This document shows positions 5,911 through 6,699 of a stretch of DNA of 6,699 nt, in pieces. The stretch covers positions 1 to 6,699 of the forward strand of contig CBDVCD010000192.1 in the NCBI GenBank assembly GCA_965372385.1, given 5' to 3'. The stretch's first letter is position 1, and the number at the start of each line of letters is the position of its first letter. The notes beneath the pieces were generated by a model. It searched no databases and was not told the DNA's origin. It saw only the letters and a list, made by a program, of their open reading frames with translations. The DNA is from JASJBU01 sp965372385 (GTDB lineage: Bacteria; Pseudomonadota; Gammaproteobacteria; Chromatiales; Chromatiaceae). Made by a program: the position numbers and the translations under genes.

Positions 5911-6255
5911 TTACTGCACATCCGATACGAGCGGGCGGCTCTGCTTGAGCAGGGTTTGTTGACGGTCGATCTTGCGCAGCAGGGTACGCTCTGCACGATC
6001 GGTTGCCCGGTCGATGGCGATGTACAGGTCGGCTTCGATATCTTCGACCACCACATCGGGCAGACCGTCCAGCACTACCTGCAGGTGGCAGCGCTTATCC
6101 GCACCGCCACGTGGGCCGTTGATATCGGATAGTCGCATAACAACCCGCTGAATGTGGTCGTCACAGCAGGTCAGAGCGAAACGCAGCCGCCGTTCGGCAT
6201 GGCTGCGCAGGGCGTCGGTCAGAGAAAAATTGCGTGTCTGAATGTCAATCTGCAT
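5911..6255 (-). CDS. hpf: HPF/RaiA-family ribosome hibernation/translation-inhibitor protein
   Basis: The 114-residue protein belongs to the sigma-54 modulation/S30AE family. Members bind the 30S decoding region, block mRNA and tRNA binding, and help store ribosomes as inactive 70S or 100S particles in stationary phase. Recognisable features are the opening MQIDIQTRNFSLTDALRSHA, the central VVMRLSDINGPRGGADKRCH stretch, and DVVVEDIEADLYIAIDRATD before a basic C-terminal helix (RAERTLLRKIDRQQ). It lacks the long C-terminal dimerisation domain of long HPF and so is a short form, slightly longer than E. coli HPF (95 residues). The start was chosen at ATG 6253-6255, which has GGAGGAG immediately upstream; an in-frame ATG four codons earlier precedes that site. 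It is the first gene of the minus-strand run, divergent from nhaR, with a leader of roughly 70 bases. Whether it is orthologous to E. coli hpf is not established. Confidence 0.85.
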   Translation of the reverse strand: MQIDIQTRNFSLTDALRSHAERRLRFALTCCDDHIQRVVMRLSDINGPRGGADKRCHLQVVLDGLPDVVVEDIEADLYIAIDRATDRAERTLLRKIDRQQTLLKQSRPLVSDVQ

Positions 6256-6330
6256 AGGCTCCTCCATTGCAATGCTGTTGCTGTTTCATGGGTAGGCATC
6301 CTAGGCAGGTCCGATAGACAAAATAAGTCG

Positions 6331-6336
6331 ATTATA
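6331..6336 (-). promoter_or_regulatory. Probable -10 box of the hpf operon promoter
   Basis: On the minus strand the bases read TATAAT, a perfect sigma-70 -10. The region 17 bases upstream (about 6354-6359) has only a weak -35 and lies inside the 15-bp dyad, as expected for a promoter needing an activator or blocked by a repressor. Initiation would fall near 6324, about 70 bases before the ATG. Confidence 0.5.
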
Positions 6337-6338
6337 TT

Positions 6339-6347
6339 TGCTATACT
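6339..6347 (+). promoter_or_regulatory. Extended -10 promoter for nhaR
   Basis: TGCTATACT is an extended -10 (TG-n-TATACT, five of six bases). TAGACA at 6315-6320 resembles a -35 but is 21 bases away, too far for good spacing, so the extended -10 would have to carry the promoter. Initiation would fall near 6354, inside the dyad, with a leader of about 24 bases to the ATG at 6378. Confidence 0.5.
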
Positions 6348-6348
6348 G

Positions 6349-6363
6349 TTCGTAATTTACGAA
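6349..6363. promoter_or_regulatory. Putative LysR-type operator (T-N11-A dyad)
   Basis: TTCGTAA and TTACGAA form a perfect 7-bp inverted repeat around a single T. It has the T-N11-A dyad geometry of LysR-type regulator boxes and lies 15 bases upstream of a LysR-family start codon. It covers the expected nhaR transcription start and the -35 position of the divergent hpf promoter, so binding could repress nhaR and affect hpf at the same time. Confidence 0.55.
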
Positions 6364-6377
6364 GCAATGGGGAACCG

Positions 6378-6699
6378 ATGGTTAACTACAAGCATCTGCA
6401 CTACTTCTGGACGGTGGCCAGGGAGGGTGGTGTCGCCCGGGCCAGTGAACGGCTGAATCTGACGCCACAGACCATCAGCGGGCAATTGAGTTTGCTGGAG
6501 GAGTATCTTGGGGTGGACCTGTTCACCCGGGTCGGACGCAATCTGGAACTCACCGAGACCGGACGGCTGGTGTTGAGCTATGCCGATGAGATCTTCTCGC
6601 TGGGCGGCGAGCTTGAGGAGATGATCCATCAGCTGCCGGAAGGTCGTCCCCAGCTGTTCCGGGTGGGCGTGGTCGATGTGGTGCCCAAGTCCATCGCCC
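6378..6699 (+). CDS. nhaR: NhaR-type LysR-family transcriptional regulator (partial, C-terminus off the edge)
   Basis: The first 107 residues are present. NhaR is a sodium/pH-responsive activator, in E. coli acting on the sodium/proton antiporter gene nhaA and other stress genes. The N-terminal winged helix-turn-helix is clear: NYKHLHYFWTVAREGG (3-18), the recognition region LNLTPQTISGQLSLLEEYLG (26-45), and LFTRVGRNLELTETGRLVL (48-66). The linker helix contains YADEIFSLGGELEEM. The YKHLHYFW opening and the LTPQTISGQ recognition helix are typical of NhaR rather than of general LysR regulators. The ligand-binding domain begins at about residue 93 (LFRVGVVDVVPKSIA) and continues past the window. 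GGGGAA lies six bases before the ATG; an out-of-frame ATG at 6367 is not used. No antiporter gene is visible here. The divergent position suggests autoregulation and possible control of the hpf run. Confidence 0.9.
   Translation, partial: MVNYKHLHYFWTVAREGGVARASERLNLTPQTISGQLSLLEEYLGVDLFTRVGRNLELTETGRLVLSYADEIFSLGGELEEMIHQLPEGRPQLFRVGVVDVVPKSIA

Noticed and set aside
5859..6056. Longer start for the eRF1-like protein, up to 66 codons upstream
   Set aside because: That extension runs through the end of the HPF gene out of frame and has no ribosome site. AGGAG before MAHLTT fixes the shorter start.

Overview
The window looks like a chromosomal segment of a free-living or symbiotic gammaproteobacterium. 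The right-hand two thirds is GC-rich with strong Shine-Dalgarno sites. The recognisable genes (NhaR, HtpX, an HPF-type ribosome protein, a KbaY/GatY-like class II aldolase) read like proteobacterial family members. The genus cannot be fixed from sequence alone. The left 1.5 kb is more AT-rich and carries genes I cannot name.

Layout, right to left. A partial nhaR (plus strand, 6378 to the edge) is divergent from a run of six minus-strand genes or gene remnants. These are an HPF/RaiA-type ribosome hibernation protein (5911-6255), a bacterial archaeo-eukaryotic-type release factor (eRF1-like) protein with a zinc ribbon (4677-5858), and a small coiled-coil gene with an apparent frameshift (4353-4615). 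They are followed by the N-terminal half of a CaCA-type sodium/calcium exchanger, also frameshifted (3866-4356), the membrane protease HtpX (2888-3787), and a class II aldolase fused to a C-terminal Dabb domain (1659-2876). The aldolase gene runs into a remnant of an IS66-type transposase, whose DNA seems to supply its last codons. Left of this scar are a soluble Cache/PDC-sensor protein (488-1459) and an unrecognised 91-residue protein (112-387), both on the minus strand.

The intergenic region between nhaR and hpf holds a perfect 15-bp dyad of LysR-box shape. It lies just downstream of the nhaR extended -10 and over the -35 position of the divergent hpf promoter, so one NhaR-like protein could control both directions.

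How the genes may work together (inference): ribosome protection (HPF), a ribosome-rescue or ribosome-interacting eRF1-like protein, membrane protein quality control (HtpX), ion transport (the CaCA remnant) and an aldolase carrying a stress-associated Dabb domain suggest a stress or stationary-phase operon under ion/pH-responsive control. The most unusual items are the aldolase-Dabb fusion, the IS66 scar at its 3' end, and two nearby single-base frameshifts at short homopolymers. The frameshifts are either gene decay or assembly errors.
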